NCBI RefSeq assembly: GCF_000336775.1 | Contig: NZ_AOLJ01000017.1 | Coordinates: 25,751 to 73,175, forward strand | Source of the DNA: Haloferax gibbonsii ATCC 33959 | Lineage (GTDB): Archaea > Halobacteriota > Halobacteria > Halobacteriales > Haloferacaceae | DNA: 47,425 bases | Direction: 5' to 3' | Part shown: positions 25,009-33,859 of the stretch, one piece after another | How positions within the stretch are numbered: the first letter of the stretch is position 1 | How the letters are laid out: every line of letters starts with the position of its first letter | The notes under the pieces: model-generated | What the model was told of the DNA's origin: nothing | Databases searched by the model: none | Seen by the model: only the letters and a program-made list of their open reading frames with translations | Made by a program: the position numbers and the translations under genes

Positions 25009-25341
25009 ACCTCTCGTACGTCGCCATCCTAATTTGGTACGTGTCGGCTACTCGCAGGAGACGAGCGTTAGACCCGCCCTACCGCCGTGATACCGCGATT
25101 CTCGACGTGGCGCGGGCACCGTCGGCTCGCACCCGACGGTCGGGCGGTTTTCGGCCTAAGTCGAGCCTAACCTCGGGCGGATGCACCGCGAAGCCGCGGT
25201 CTGGTTCGGAACCGGCTCTTCTGTCCCCGGGCGACGAGGAAAACAGAGAACAGACCCCGACAGACGCACATCGGCGGTCGGCGTGAGGGCGGCGTGAGGG
25301 CGGCGGCGAGTGCGTCGGTCCGGTCTCCGAACCGCCGAGTC
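25009..25341. other. intergenic region without a recognised gene
   Basis: The 333 bases between the starts and ends of flanking minus-strand genes are G+C-rich. They contain a short direct repeat (GTGAGGGCGGC twice near 25,283-25,306) and a CCTAAGTCGAGCCTAAC stretch near 25,156, but no convincing coding frame, hairpin or RNA gene. Confidence 0.5.
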
Positions 25342-25743
25342 TTACTCCTCGTCCGACTCGAAATCGAGCGCGACCGAGTTGATACAGAAGCGCTTGCCGG
25401 TCGGCTCCGGGCCGTCGTCGAAGACGTGGCCGAGGTGGCCGCCGCAGGTCGAACAGACGACCTCGGTGCGGTCCATCCCGTGGCTCAGGTCGCGTCGAAG
25501 CTCGATGTTCGAGTCCTCGGCGGCGTAGAAGCTCGGCCACCCGCAGTTCGAGTCGTACTTCGTCTCCGAGTCGAACAGCTCCGTTCCACAGCCGGCACAG
25601 CGGTAGACGCCGTCGTCACTCCGGTCGACGTGCTCGCCGGAGAACCGCGGCTCGGTCCCCTGCTCGCGGAGGACGCGGTAGGCGTCCTCCGAGAGTCGCT
25701 CGCGCCACTCTGACTCCGAGAGGCTGAATTCGCTATCGCTCAT
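25342..25743 (-). CDS. msrB: peptide-methionine (R)-S-oxide reductase MsrB
   Basis: The 133-residue MsrB reduces methionine-R-sulfoxide in proteins. Zinc cysteines are C49/C52 (CAGC) and C97/C100 (CSTC). The catalytic cysteine is C120 in RFCINS, and C67 in NCGWPSF is the resolving-cysteine position. HLGHVF is the expected family motif. The ATG at 25,743 gives the usual length; an upstream in-frame start is rejected. Three copies of a 24-base repeat precede the gene. Confidence 0.95.
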   Translation of the reverse strand: MSDSEFSLSESEWRERLSEDAYRVLREQGTEPRFSGEHVDRSDDGVYRCAGCGTELFDSETKYDSNCGWPSFYAAEDSNIELRRDLSHGMDRTEVVCSTCGGHLGHVFDDGPEPTGKRFCINSVALDFESDEE

Positions 25744-25776
25744 ACGTCGAAAGAGGGTTCGAACGCCCAAAGGCTC

Positions 25777-25845
25777 GTCGGCTACCCGCGTCGGAGGTCA
25801 GTCGGCTACCCGCGTCGGAGGTCGGTCGGCTACCCGCGTCGGAGG
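25777..25845. repeat. three tandem 24-base repeats before msrB
   Basis: GTCGGCTACCCGCGTCGGAG begins units at 25,777, 25,801 and 25,825 (the last partial, 21 bases). On the minus strand the third unit encodes the last codons and TAG stop of the 138-residue gene, and the others repeat that gene end between it and msrB. This looks like recent slippage duplication. Confidence 0.85.
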
Positions 25846-26246
25846 AACTCCGGCAGCCGAATCCGAGAGAAGTCGTCGCCGCCGCCGTCGAGGACGGACG
25901 CTCGGCCGACGGCTTTGGGAATGCCCTGTTTGTCCGTCGGCTTCTGCATCGTCACGTCGGCGCGCCCCGCCGTGGAGGGCGATGTCTCCTCGTCGACGAG
26001 CGCCTCCCAGACGTCCTGTTTCGAGTCGTACTCCGACTCGTTGCGGGCGACCCGCTGTTTCCCCTCCTCGAAGGCGAGTTGGAGGACGCTCCGGCCGTAG
26101 GCCGTGCCGGCCTGCCGGCGGATGCGCTCGAACTCGCCGCGGTTCGGGTGACCGAGCGCGCTGGAGACGCCGAGGGCGTACATCCGGCGGATGGCCTCCT
26201 CGTCCGAAATCGTCCGCCAGTCCGTTCCGAAGACCCGTTCGTACAT
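25830..26246 (-). CDS. conserved haloarchaeal hypothetical protein
   Basis: The 138-residue soluble protein has a helical N-terminal half (VFGTDWRTISDEEAIRRMYALG) and a low-complexity C-terminal part ending LRRG. No known motif. It starts 13 bases after the stop of the KaiC-like ATPase gene on the same strand, so the two are probably co-transcribed. Its stop codon lies inside the third 24-base tandem repeat. Confidence 0.75.
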   Translation of the reverse strand: MYERVFGTDWRTISDEEAIRRMYALGVSSALGHPNRGEFERIRRQAGTAYGRSVLQLAFEEGKQRVARNESEYDSKQDVWEALVDEETSPSTAGRADVTMQKPTDKQGIPKAVGRASVLDGGGDDFSRIRLPEFLRRG

Positions 26247-26259
26247 TGTTGTGGTTACC

Positions 26260-26964
26260 TCAGAGGTCGACCTTCGACCGGGGGTCGACGACCAGTCCGT
26301 TGTCGGTGAAGTCGAGCGACCGGATGTCGCAGTCGATGTTCGTCCCGCGCATCTTGATGACCTGAATGCCGCGCGTCATCCCCGTCGCCTCCAGATAGTT
26401 GTGGAAGAACACCACGCCGTGAGCGAGGAAGTGCTCGTCGGAGTACGACGAGGGGTCGGTCATCTCGGAGATGAGAAGCGTCGTGGCGTCGCCCTGCTTG
26501 AGCGCCGTCAGAAACCGCGTCATCTCCTCGGAGCCGTTGGCGAAAAACAGCCGGAGCAACATCGTCGAGTCGATGACGAGGCGGTCGACCTGCCGGGAGT
26601 TGACGAACGCGACGATTTTGTCGGTGAGGCTCTGGACGCTCGACGACCCCCCGGTCTGGGAGAACTGGTTGAGGATGTGTTTCCCCTTCGGGCTCACGAG
26701 GTTGATGAAGCGAAAGCCCTCGGAACTGGCGAGCGTCTCGAAGCCGAAGTCGAAACTCGACATGTCGTTTATCAGCTCGTCTTCGGTCTCGTGCATGGTG
26801 ATGTACATGCACTTCTCGCCGTTACGAAGCCCCTCGGCCATGAACTGCGCCGTGAACGTCGTCTTCCCGCTCCCCGGCGGTCCGCTCAGTACGTACAGTC
26901 GGCGCGGGAGGAAGCCACCCTGGATGAGCTCGTCGAACCCGCTTACCCCACTCGGAATCCGCAT
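26260..26964 (-). CDS. KaiC/RAD55-family single-domain ATPase
   Basis: The 234-residue RecA-like ATPase starts RIPSGVSGFDELIQGG, typical of KaiC/RadA-like archaeal proteins. Walker A is GPPGSGKTT (28-36) and Walker B about RLVIDS (near residue 128). Relatives in haloarchaea are signalling ATPases linked to light or motility regulation, such as the Cir proteins, or to gas-vesicle regulation (GvpD). The specific role is not determinable here. The 138-residue hypothetical gene follows after 13 bases and may be its partner. Confidence 0.9.
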   Translation of the reverse strand: MRIPSGVSGFDELIQGGFLPRRLYVLSGPPGSGKTTFTAQFMAEGLRNGEKCMYITMHETEDELINDMSSFDFGFETLASSEGFRFINLVSPKGKHILNQFSQTGGSSSVQSLTDKIVAFVNSRQVDRLVIDSTMLLRLFFANGSEEMTRFLTALKQGDATTLLISEMTDPSSYSDEHFLAHGVVFFHNYLEATGMTRGIQVIKMRGTNIDCDIRSLDFTDNGLVVDPRSKVDL

Positions 26965-27049
26965 GGTCGGACACTCGCCCGTCTTATTATAATCGTTCCG
27001 GGACTAGTATCGAAATTGAGACTTCGAGACGGCGCCGGCGGACGACTCG

Positions 27050-27826
27050 TCACTCGGGGAACAGTTCGACTTCAGATTCGATACTGTCGATGGCCGCCAC
27101 GTCGGCCGCGTCGAGTTCCAGCGAGACGGCGTCGAGGTTCGCCCGGAGGTGGCGCTCGCTGGACGCTTTCGGGATGGGACACAGCCCCTTTTCGGCCAGC
27201 CACGCGAGGCTCACCGCCTCGGGCGTCGCGTCGTGTTTCTCCGCGACCGCGACGACTTCGTCCACGTCGCGGACGCGGCCCCCCGAAAGCGGCGAGTACG
27301 CGACCACGTCGTAACCGCGTTCCTCGGCGTGGTCGAGGAGTTCGGGGCGCTGAAACAGCGGGTGGTACTCCGTCTGGTGGGCGACGAGCGGCGCGTCGAG
27401 CAGGTCGAGCGCCTCGTCCAACTCGGCGACGGTGAAGTTGCTCACGCCGACGCCGCGGACGAGGCCGTCGTCGACGAGTTCGTCGAAGGCCGCAAGCGTC
27501 GCCTCGGCGTCGTAGGTGTCGACGGGGCGGTGGACGTACAGGAGGTCGACGTCGTCGACGCCGAGCCGGTCGAGGCTCTCGCGGGTCGTCCGGCGAACGT
27601 CGGCGGGCGCGAGGCTGTCCGCCCAGACCTTGGTGGCGAGCGTCACGTCCTCGCGGGGCACGTCGGCGGCCGCGAGCGCGTCGCCGACGACCGCCTCGTT
27701 GCCGTAAATCTGTGCGGTGTCGACGTGGCGATAACCAAGCTCCAGCGCCGTCGTCACGGCGGCGGCCTCGTCGGGCGTGTCGAGGCCCATCGTCCCGAGA
27801 CCGATGCGGGGGAGCGACCGGGTCAT
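27050..27826 (-). CDS. aldo/keto reductase
   Basis: The 258-residue (beta/alpha)8 oxidoreductase carries the full AKR tetrad: D36, Y41 (DTAQIYGNE), K66 (ATKVW) and H99 (YVHRP). The NADP-binding C-terminal part has IPKASSERHLRAN. It should reduce aldehydes or ketones with NADPH; the substrate is unknown. The ATG overlaps the stop of the HAD phosphatase gene by 4 bases (27,823-27,826), so the two form one operon and may act in the same metabolic clean-up. Confidence 0.93.
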   Translation of the reverse strand: MTRSLPRIGLGTMGLDTPDEAAAVTTALELGYRHVDTAQIYGNEAVVGDALAAADVPREDVTLATKVWADSLAPADVRRTTRESLDRLGVDDVDLLYVHRPVDTYDAEATLAAFDELVDDGLVRGVGVSNFTVAELDEALDLLDAPLVAHQTEYHPLFQRPELLDHAEERGYDVVAYSPLSGGRVRDVDEVVAVAEKHDATPEAVSLAWLAEKGLCPIPKASSERHLRANLDAVSLELDAADVAAIDSIESEVELFPE

Positions 27827-28554
27827 CGAGACGACTCACCGCCCTCGCGGCCGCCGTCGGCCGCGGGACCAGACGCGGCGGACGCGTCGCCGACGACGGG
27901 TACGCCGTCGAGTTCGAGCAGGTCGTCGAGGCCGGCGATTTCGTGGGTCGGGTCGGGCGTCGGCGTGTGGTCGGCGCGGTGGCCCCGGCGGATGAACGCG
28001 GAGTCGACGCCCGCGGCCTCCGCGGCGGCGATGTCGCTGTCGCTGTCGCCGACGAACAGCGGCGAGTCGACGCCGAGGTCGGCCATGGCGCGTTCGAGGT
28101 AGTAGGGTTCGGGCTTCTTGCGGTGGAGGCTCGTCATCGAGGGCTCGCGGCCGTAGGCGGTGCCGAACAGGTCCGCGGCGTCGAGGTGGTCGACGACGAA
28201 GTCGATGGTGGCCTGCTGGTTGCTGGAGACGATGCCCATCGGCGCGTCGATGCGGCGGAGCGCGTCGAAGTCGTCGTAGGGGACTTTCCGGCCGTCGGCG
28301 ATGGCCCGCCGTTGGGCGGCCGACTGGCGTTCGTCGCGGACGCGGAACAGCGTCTCGGGGTCGAGGTCGTAGGGCTCGGCGGCGGCGCGCACGTCCTCGG
28401 GAGAGACGTGGATGACCACCTGCTCGACGTGGTCCGGGTCGGGGTCGGTGACGCCGAGTTCGGCGAAGGCGTCCCACGTCGCGTCGCGGAGGGGCGAGAG
28501 TTCGACGAGCGTGGTCAACACGCCGTCGTGGTCGAAGATGACCGAGTCGTACAT
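27823..28554 (-). CDS. HAD-superfamily phosphatase
   Basis: The 243-residue HAD hydrolase has motif I FDHDGV with nucleophile D8 and acid D10, motif II IVSSNQ, the lysine region RKKPEP, and motif IV VGDSDSD. It looks like a phosphoglycolate- or phosphosugar-type phosphatase, with a ~30-residue Gly/Ala-rich tail of no known role. The gene is first in the pair with the aldo/keto reductase (ATGA overlap). Confidence 0.92.
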   Translation of the reverse strand: MYDSVIFDHDGVLTTLVELSPLRDATWDAFAELGVTDPDPDHVEQVVIHVSPEDVRAAAEPYDLDPETLFRVRDERQSAAQRRAIADGRKVPYDDFDALRRIDAPMGIVSSNQQATIDFVVDHLDAADLFGTAYGREPSMTSLHRKKPEPYYLERAMADLGVDSPLFVGDSDSDIAAAEAAGVDSAFIRRGHRADHTPTPDPTHEIAGLDDLLELDGVPVVGDASAASGPAADGGREGGESSR

Positions 28555-28710
28555 ACCCGGACTCCGGCGGCGCGACGTGAATCGTTTTCGCCTCCGGCCG
28601 CGGCCGCGAGCGCGAACACGGTCCCCAATCCCGCCGCGTTGCGAGTCTTTTAGCGCCTCGAAGCCTCACGTCTGACCAATGCTGGCTGGACTCACACGCG
28701 GGGTGGCGAG

Positions 28711-29745
28711 ATGACTCGCGACGTGTGCATCGTCGGAGCCGGGGCCGCTGGGGCTGGCGCGGCCTACGCGCTCCGCGACGCGAACGCGAACGTCACGATT
28801 CTCGAGAAGAGCCGCGGGGTGTGCGGTCGCGCCGCGACGCGCCGCCGACAGGGCTGTCGGTACGACCACGGCGCGAACTACGTGAAAGACTACGACCGCC
28901 GAACGGCGCAGCTCGTCCGCGGACTGGGCGCGGACGGGTTGGTCAACATCGACGAGCCGGTCTGGACGTTCGACGGCGACGGCGTCATCTCGGAGGGCGA
29001 CCACCGGGACCAACACAAGTGGACGTGGACCGAGGGCATCACCCAACTGGCGAAGCGCCTGCTCGCGGAGACGGAGGCGACCGTCGAGCGCGAGACGCGC
29101 GTCGCCGCCATCGACCACAACCCCGACAGCGGCTACTGGTCCGTCGTCGACGAGTCGGGGACGCGCCACGGCCCGTTCGACTCGGTGCTGCTGACGCCGC
29201 CGGCCCCGCAGACGGCCGCGATTCTGACCGAGATGGGCTGGGGCGACCAGTGCATGGTCGCGCTCCGCGAGGCCATCGGGAGCGTCGAGTACCGGACGGT
29301 TCGAACCGTCGTCCTCCACTACCCCTTCGAGCGCGAGGAGCCGTGGTACGCCCTCGTCAACCCCGACAAGACCCATCCCGTCGGCTGGGTCGCCCGCGAG
29401 GAGTGCAAGGAGGGCCACGTCCCCGACGGCGAGAGCCTGCTCGTCGTCCAACCGAGCCCCGAGTGGTCCGAGGCGCACTACGACGACCCCCTCGACGACG
29501 CGGCCGACGAGGTCGCCGGGATGGTCGCCGAACTCCTCGACGACGAGCGCCTGCGCGACCCCGACTGGGTGGACGACCAGGGCTGGCGGTACGCCCTCCC
29601 CGACGGCGTCGCCGACCGCGAGATACTCCGCCGCGGGGAGCCCCACGGCCTCTACTTCGCCGGCGACTGGACGGTCGGCGAGGGCCGGGTCCACGCCGCC
29701 CTCTGGAGCGGCGTCGACGCGGGCGAGCGAATCGCCGAGCAGTAG
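28711..29745 (+). CDS. FAD-dependent amine oxidase-like (renalase-type) oxidoreductase
   Basis: The 344-residue flavoprotein starts with the dinucleotide-binding GAGAAGAGAA (10-19), followed by VTILEKSRGVCGRAATRR and YDHGANYV. This is the renalase/amine-oxidase arrangement with an Arg-rich FAD pyrophosphate loop. A C-terminal FAD motif (YFAGDWTVGEGRVHAALWSG) completes the fold. The substrate is unknown. An eleven-codon reading frame (28,679-28,714) ends inside the ATG (ATGA), which may couple translation. Confidence 0.9.
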   Translation: MTRDVCIVGAGAAGAGAAYALRDANANVTILEKSRGVCGRAATRRRQGCRYDHGANYVKDYDRRTAQLVRGLGADGLVNIDEPVWTFDGDGVISEGDHRDQHKWTWTEGITQLAKRLLAETEATVERETRVAAIDHNPDSGYWSVVDESGTRHGPFDSVLLTPPAPQTAAILTEMGWGDQCMVALREAIGSVEYRTVRTVVLHYPFEREEPWYALVNPDKTHPVGWVAREECKEGHVPDGESLLVVQPSPEWSEAHYDDPLDDAADEVAGMVAELLDDERLRDPDWVDDQGWRYALPDGVADREILRRGEPHGLYFAGDWTVGEGRVHAALWSGVDAGERIAEQ

Positions 29746-29814
29746 TCGAAAAGAGCCGGCTGCGACGACCTCGCCGACGACGTCAGAGGTCGACGCGACG
29801 ACCCCGACGCGGCC

Positions 29815-31560
29815 TCAGATGTCGACGTCTTCGCCGTACACCGACTCGCCGCGCTGGAGCCGCGCGGCGATGCCGAACGTCTGTTCTCGCTCCCGGCGCG
29901 TCGGCGAGTGCGCCGCGAGGTAGCGCGCGACGCCGACGAGGAGCGTCCGCGCCTCCTCGGGCGGCCGCGTCGCCGCCTGCCTGAACCCGGCTTCGAGCGC
30001 CTGGTAGGTGTGGAAGCCGGCGTCCTCGCGGAGCAGCGCGCCCCCGAGTTCGCGGCGGAGCCTCGCCGGGTCGCCGCCGCCGTCGAGGAACCCCGCGGTC
30101 GCCCGTCCGGCGTCGTTCACCCGCCCCTCGGCGTCGAAGGCCGCGGACAGCGTTTCGAGTGCTTCCGCCGGGTCGGCGTCGGGCGTCGGGTCGGGAAGCG
30201 GGGCCGGGGGCGTGTTCAGGAACCGGTCGAGGTAGACGTTGACGGCGGCGTCGAACGCGCCGCGGTAGAGTTCTCTCGCGCCCGTCCGCTCGGCGAGCCG
30301 GTGGACCGCGTTGGCGTAGGTGAACGTGTGGTGGACCGTGTTCCAGTCGCCGAACTCGTTGGTGGTCGAGAAGCGCGCGACCCGCGTGCCGGCGGCGAAG
30401 GCGACGACATCGGCGAGTTGGGCGGGCGTCGCGCCGCTCCGAATCGCCTCGGTCAGCGCGTCGACGACGGCGTGCGGGTCGTCGCCGAGGAGGGTGTCGA
30501 GCAGGCCGTCCGGTCGGGACCACGTCTCGCCCGCGCCGGCGTCGGCGTGGTCGTCGAGGTCGTCGAACACGTCGTCGAGCGTTCCCGCGAGGTCGATTGG
30601 GCGACGCCACTCGGCGGACTCCTCGGCCCGGTCGGCGCGGGCGAGTCCGCGAACGAGGCCCGGGAGGACCTCGTCGGCGCGGTCCCAGCCGACGTGGTCG
30701 AGCGCCTCGCAGGCCTTGTTGACGAAGTCGAGGACGTGCCCCGTGTCGAGGTATCGGTGGTCGGTGGCCGCGGCGGCGACCATGCCGGCGAGTTCGGCGT
30801 CGTCGCGGCCGGCCGCGATTGCGGTCCGGAGGACGCGCTCCGCCCCGTCGGGGTCGCGGACCTCGACGTTCTCGCGGAACCACGACCGCAGGCGGTCGAA
30901 GTCGGTGTCGGTCGCGCCGAGGGCGTCCTGTTCGAACTGCGGCGGTTCGCCGGAGGCGTCGCCCGCGACGTGGACGAGTCCCTGATAGAGCGCGCGCTTT
31001 CGGTCGTCGGGGTCGAGGTCGGGGAGGACGTTCGCCATCGCGGTCAGGATAGTGAGACCCGACCCCCAGCCGTCGCGCCGGTAGCGACAGCCGAACCGGA
31101 CGCCGGTCGAAAGCGGCTCCGTCGGCTCGACGTCGGCGTCGAGGAGGCCGATGACGGACTTCGCGACGACCAGTCGGAGGTTCTGTTCGAGGCCATCTTC
31201 CAGTCGGTTCGACCAGCGGACCGCCGGCGGTTCGTCCGGGTCGGGGTTCGGGTCGACGTAAACCGTCCCGTCGCGCACCTCCACGGGGTAGGTCCGCACG
31301 TCGTCGGCCCACGGGTCGAAGGTGTCGCCGCAGGAGAGTTCGAACCGGGCGTGGTGCCAGTGACAGGTCAGCACGCCCTCGTCCACGGAGCCGCGAGCGA
31401 GCGGGAAACCCATGTGCGGGCAAGCATTGTCGACGGCTCTGACGGACCCCTCGTGGTCGAAGAGGGCGATAGAGCGTCCGTCCAGCGCGACCAGTTCGCG
31501 GCCGGACTCGCGGAGGTCCGCGAGGTCGACGGCGGGGCGAAAGCGGTCTTCGGATGCCAT
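29815..31560 (-). CDS. Rieske [2Fe-2S] protein fused to a large helical domain
   Basis: The 581-residue protein has an N-terminal Rieske ferredoxin domain (~1-105) with ligands C47-x-H49 (ACPHMGFPL) and C66-x2-H69 (TCHWHH). A ~475-residue helical domain follows with no obvious relation to oxygenase alpha subunits. It contains a His-rich motif (WNTVHHTFTYANAVHRL) and two long acidic segments. Rieske domains pass electrons; the helical part may bind a metal or be an electron acceptor. It is divergent from the PHP gene. The ATG at 31,560 is chosen over a GTG two codons upstream. Confidence 0.88.
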   Translation of the reverse strand: MASEDRFRPAVDLADLRESGRELVALDGRSIALFDHEGSVRAVDNACPHMGFPLARGSVDEGVLTCHWHHARFELSCGDTFDPWADDVRTYPVEVRDGTVYVDPNPDPDEPPAVRWSNRLEDGLEQNLRLVVAKSVIGLLDADVEPTEPLSTGVRFGCRYRRDGWGSGLTILTAMANVLPDLDPDDRKRALYQGLVHVAGDASGEPPQFEQDALGATDTDFDRLRSWFRENVEVRDPDGAERVLRTAIAAGRDDAELAGMVAAAATDHRYLDTGHVLDFVNKACEALDHVGWDRADEVLPGLVRGLARADRAEESAEWRRPIDLAGTLDDVFDDLDDHADAGAGETWSRPDGLLDTLLGDDPHAVVDALTEAIRSGATPAQLADVVAFAAGTRVARFSTTNEFGDWNTVHHTFTYANAVHRLAERTGARELYRGAFDAAVNVYLDRFLNTPPAPLPDPTPDADPAEALETLSAAFDAEGRVNDAGRATAGFLDGGGDPARLRRELGGALLREDAGFHTYQALEAGFRQAATRPPEEARTLLVGVARYLAAHSPTRREREQTFGIAARLQRGESVYGEDVDI

Positions 31561-31767
31561 GTGCACACGTTCGACACGATAATTCCTAAAGATTCGCTGA
31601 AGCGAATTTACGTCGGCGACGTGATGTGTTCCCGGAAACTCCGCATCCGAGGCCCCCTCACCGCCGATTTCGAGTGAATTCGGGATTCACCGACCGATGA
31701 ACCGCCGTGCCGCGAGCTAGCACGATTCGGGCGTGTCTTTTTCGTCGCCGAGGCCTAACGAGGAGTC

Positions 31768-32637
31768 GTGTCCGCGCTGACCGTCCGCATCGACCCCCAC
31801 GTGCACTCGGAAGGCTCGTACGACGCGCACGACCCGGTGGAGCTCATCTTGGAGCAGGCCGCCGAAATCGGGTTGGACGCCGTCGTCGTCACCGACCACG
31901 ACGTCATCGACGAGTCGCTCCGAGCGGCGCAACTCGCGCCGATGTACGGCCTCGTCGGCATCCCCGGCGTGGAAGTCTCGACGGCCGACGGCCACCTCCT
32001 CGCGCTCGGCGTGGAGGAGCTTCCGCCGCGGCGTCGCCCGTTGGACGAGACGGCCCGCTGGGTGCGCGAGCGCGGCGGCGTCGCCATCGTCCCGCACCCC
32101 TTCCAGCGGAGCCGACACGGCATCGGTCGCCGTCGGCTCGGCCGGTATCACGACGCCGCGGGCGGCGACGCCTTCGACGCCATCGAGACGTACAACTCGT
32201 GGCTCTTCACGGGCTACAAGAACCGCCGCGCCCGCCGGTTCGCCGCGAAGCGCCAGTACCCCGGCGTCGCCGGGAGCGACGCCCACAAGGTCGGGTACGT
32301 CGGCCGCGCCTACACGGAAATCGACATCCCCGACGTGTCGCGGGCTTCCCTCAGCGGCGACGACATCTTAGACGCCATCCGAAGCGGCTCGACCGAGGTG
32401 CAGGGCCGGCGGACGCCGATTCCGACGAGCACGCAACACTACGCCGGCGCGGCCGGCCGGAAGTCCGCGTACTACGCCAAACGCGGGGCGCTCGGGAGCG
32501 CACTCCTCGCTAAGAAGGGCGCGTTCAAGTCCGGCTACTACGCGAAACTCGGCGCGCTCAAGAGCGGGTCGCTGGCGAAGACCGGCGTCGCGCAGGCCGC
32601 GCGGATGCTCTACCGGCTGTCGCCGCTCTCGCGGTAG
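31768..32637 (+). CDS. PHP-domain phosphoesterase with four 11-residue C-terminal repeats
   Basis: The 289-residue protein starts with GTG at 31,768. The PHP domain has HVHSEGSYDAHD (H11, H13) and VVTDHDVID, then VPHPFQRSRHG and GSDAHKVG, metal-binding motifs of the family, consistent with a phosphoesterase. Residues 232-275 hold four tandem 11-residue units: KSAYYAKRGAL, GSALLAKKGAF, KSGYYAKLGAL and KSGSLAKTGVA. The units alternate basic and hydrophobic residues and would form an amphipathic helix, perhaps for membrane or nucleic-acid binding. The gene is divergent from the Rieske protein. Confidence 0.9.
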   Translation: MSALTVRIDPHVHSEGSYDAHDPVELILEQAAEIGLDAVVVTDHDVIDESLRAAQLAPMYGLVGIPGVEVSTADGHLLALGVEELPPRRRPLDETARWVRERGGVAIVPHPFQRSRHGIGRRRLGRYHDAAGGDAFDAIETYNSWLFTGYKNRRARRFAAKRQYPGVAGSDAHKVGYVGRAYTEIDIPDVSRASLSGDDILDAIRSGSTEVQGRRTPIPTSTQHYAGAAGRKSAYYAKRGALGSALLAKKGAFKSGYYAKLGALKSGSLAKTGVAQAARMLYRLSPLSR

Positions 32638-32707
32638 CGGGTAGTACCGCGGACGCCGGCGCGGACGTCGAAAAGCGAGTTTTGTTCGGTTTTGGTCTGT
32701 TCTGTCC

Positions 32708-33751
32708 TCAGTCGTCGGAGCCCACGAGCTCCTCGTACTGCGCGCCGGTCTGTTTCAGCTTCGCCGTCGAGTAGAGTCGCTCGTGGTCGAACGGCAGATG
32801 GTCGTCGGCCAGTTCGTCTATCTTCTCGTCGACGGCGTCGGCGTCCCGGCCGTGAATCATGGTAAAGAGGTTGTACTCCCAGCCCTGCTCGGGGCGGCGC
32901 GGGCGGTGGTAACAGAGCGTGACGTACGGGAGGCTCCCGACGGCCTCGCCGCGGGCGTCGAGTTCGTCGTCGGGGACGTTCCAGACGACCATGCAGTTGT
33001 TCCGAAAGCCCGTGACGATGTGGTTGACGACGCAGCCGATGCGCTTGATACAGCCGTCGGCGAGCAGGCGCTCGACGGCGACGAGCACGTCGTCGACCTC
33101 GGCGTCGAGGGCGTCGGCGACGTCGCGGTAGGGCGTCTTCGACAGCGGGAAGCCGCCCTGAATCTCCACGAGCAGGCGGGCTTCGAGCGACGAGAGGTCG
33201 CCGGTCGCGTCCTCGGAGATGCGGGTGGCGCTCACGTCGGTCTCGCCGAGGCTCTCGCGGGCGAAGCGGTCGTCGTTGACGATGGGGAACTCGAGGTCGA
33301 TGTAGTAGTCGGTGAGCATCGGGAGGTTCAGCACCTCGCAGCCGGTCCGCTCCTCGATTTCGGCGAGGATGCGGTCGCGCGTCTCGCGGGAACCGGCGGT
33401 GACGACGAACCACATGTTCCACTCGTGGGCGCGGCGGTAGTTGTGGTTGACTTGGCGGTAGCCGTTGATGAGTTCGGCAATCTCCTCGAAGCGTTCCTCG
33501 GGGGCCGAGACGGCCGCGAGCGTCGAACTGCCGATGACGGGCGGGTTGAGCACCGGGCCGAATCGCCGGAAGATGCCGTCTTCGCGGAGCCGACGGACGC
33601 GGTCGAGGGCGTCGTCCTCGTCGATGCCTAACTCCGCGGCGACGACGCGGAACGGCCGCTGTTCGACCGGGAAGCCGCTTTGGTATTCGTCGATAAGCGC
33701 CGCATCGACCTCGTCGATGCCGTCCCGCCAATCGTCCGACAACGCGCTCAT
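32708..33751 (-). CDS. siroheme decarboxylase, AhbA/AhbB-like two-domain fusion
   Basis: The 347-residue protein has two Lrp/AsnC-like halves (~1-175 and ~185-347), each with a winged helix and a ferredoxin-like domain. The first half has RRFGPVLNPPVIG, the second KRIGCVVNHIVTGFRNN and CYHRPRRPEQGWEYNLFTMIHG, which are the AhbA/AhbB siroheme decarboxylase signatures. Such enzymes convert siroheme to didecarboxysiroheme in the alternative heme pathway used by archaea. Usually the two halves are separate proteins; here they are fused. Annotation as a transcription regulator would be easy to make and probably wrong. Confidence 0.85.
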   Translation of the reverse strand: MSALSDDWRDGIDEVDAALIDEYQSGFPVEQRPFRVVAAELGIDEDDALDRVRRLREDGIFRRFGPVLNPPVIGSSTLAAVSAPEERFEEIAELINGYRQVNHNYRRAHEWNMWFVVTAGSRETRDRILAEIEERTGCEVLNLPMLTDYYIDLEFPIVNDDRFARESLGETDVSATRISEDATGDLSSLEARLLVEIQGGFPLSKTPYRDVADALDAEVDDVLVAVERLLADGCIKRIGCVVNHIVTGFRNNCMVVWNVPDDELDARGEAVGSLPYVTLCYHRPRRPEQGWEYNLFTMIHGRDADAVDEKIDELADDHLPFDHERLYSTAKLKQTGAQYEELVGSDD

Positions 33752-33859
33752 TACCCGGCGTTAGGAGTCGGGAAGCCTATCGCTTTCGGACGGCGTCGTC
33801 GCTCCCGGCCGGCGGGACCGAACGGGACGTTTTTTGACCGCTCGCCCGAACACAGGCGC

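Noticed and set aside
25777-25845. CRISPR-like array
   Set aside because: Three abutting 24-base repeats have no spacers and derive from the end of a gene; no cas gene is near.
29908-31677. Long plus-strand frame antisense to the Rieske fusion
   Set aside because: Antisense shadow; the Rieske ligands and acidic composition support the minus-strand gene.
32708-33751. Lrp/AsnC transcription regulator
   Set aside because: Although it has AsnC-like halves, the RRFGPVLN, RIGCVVNH and CYHRP motifs are those of siroheme decarboxylase.
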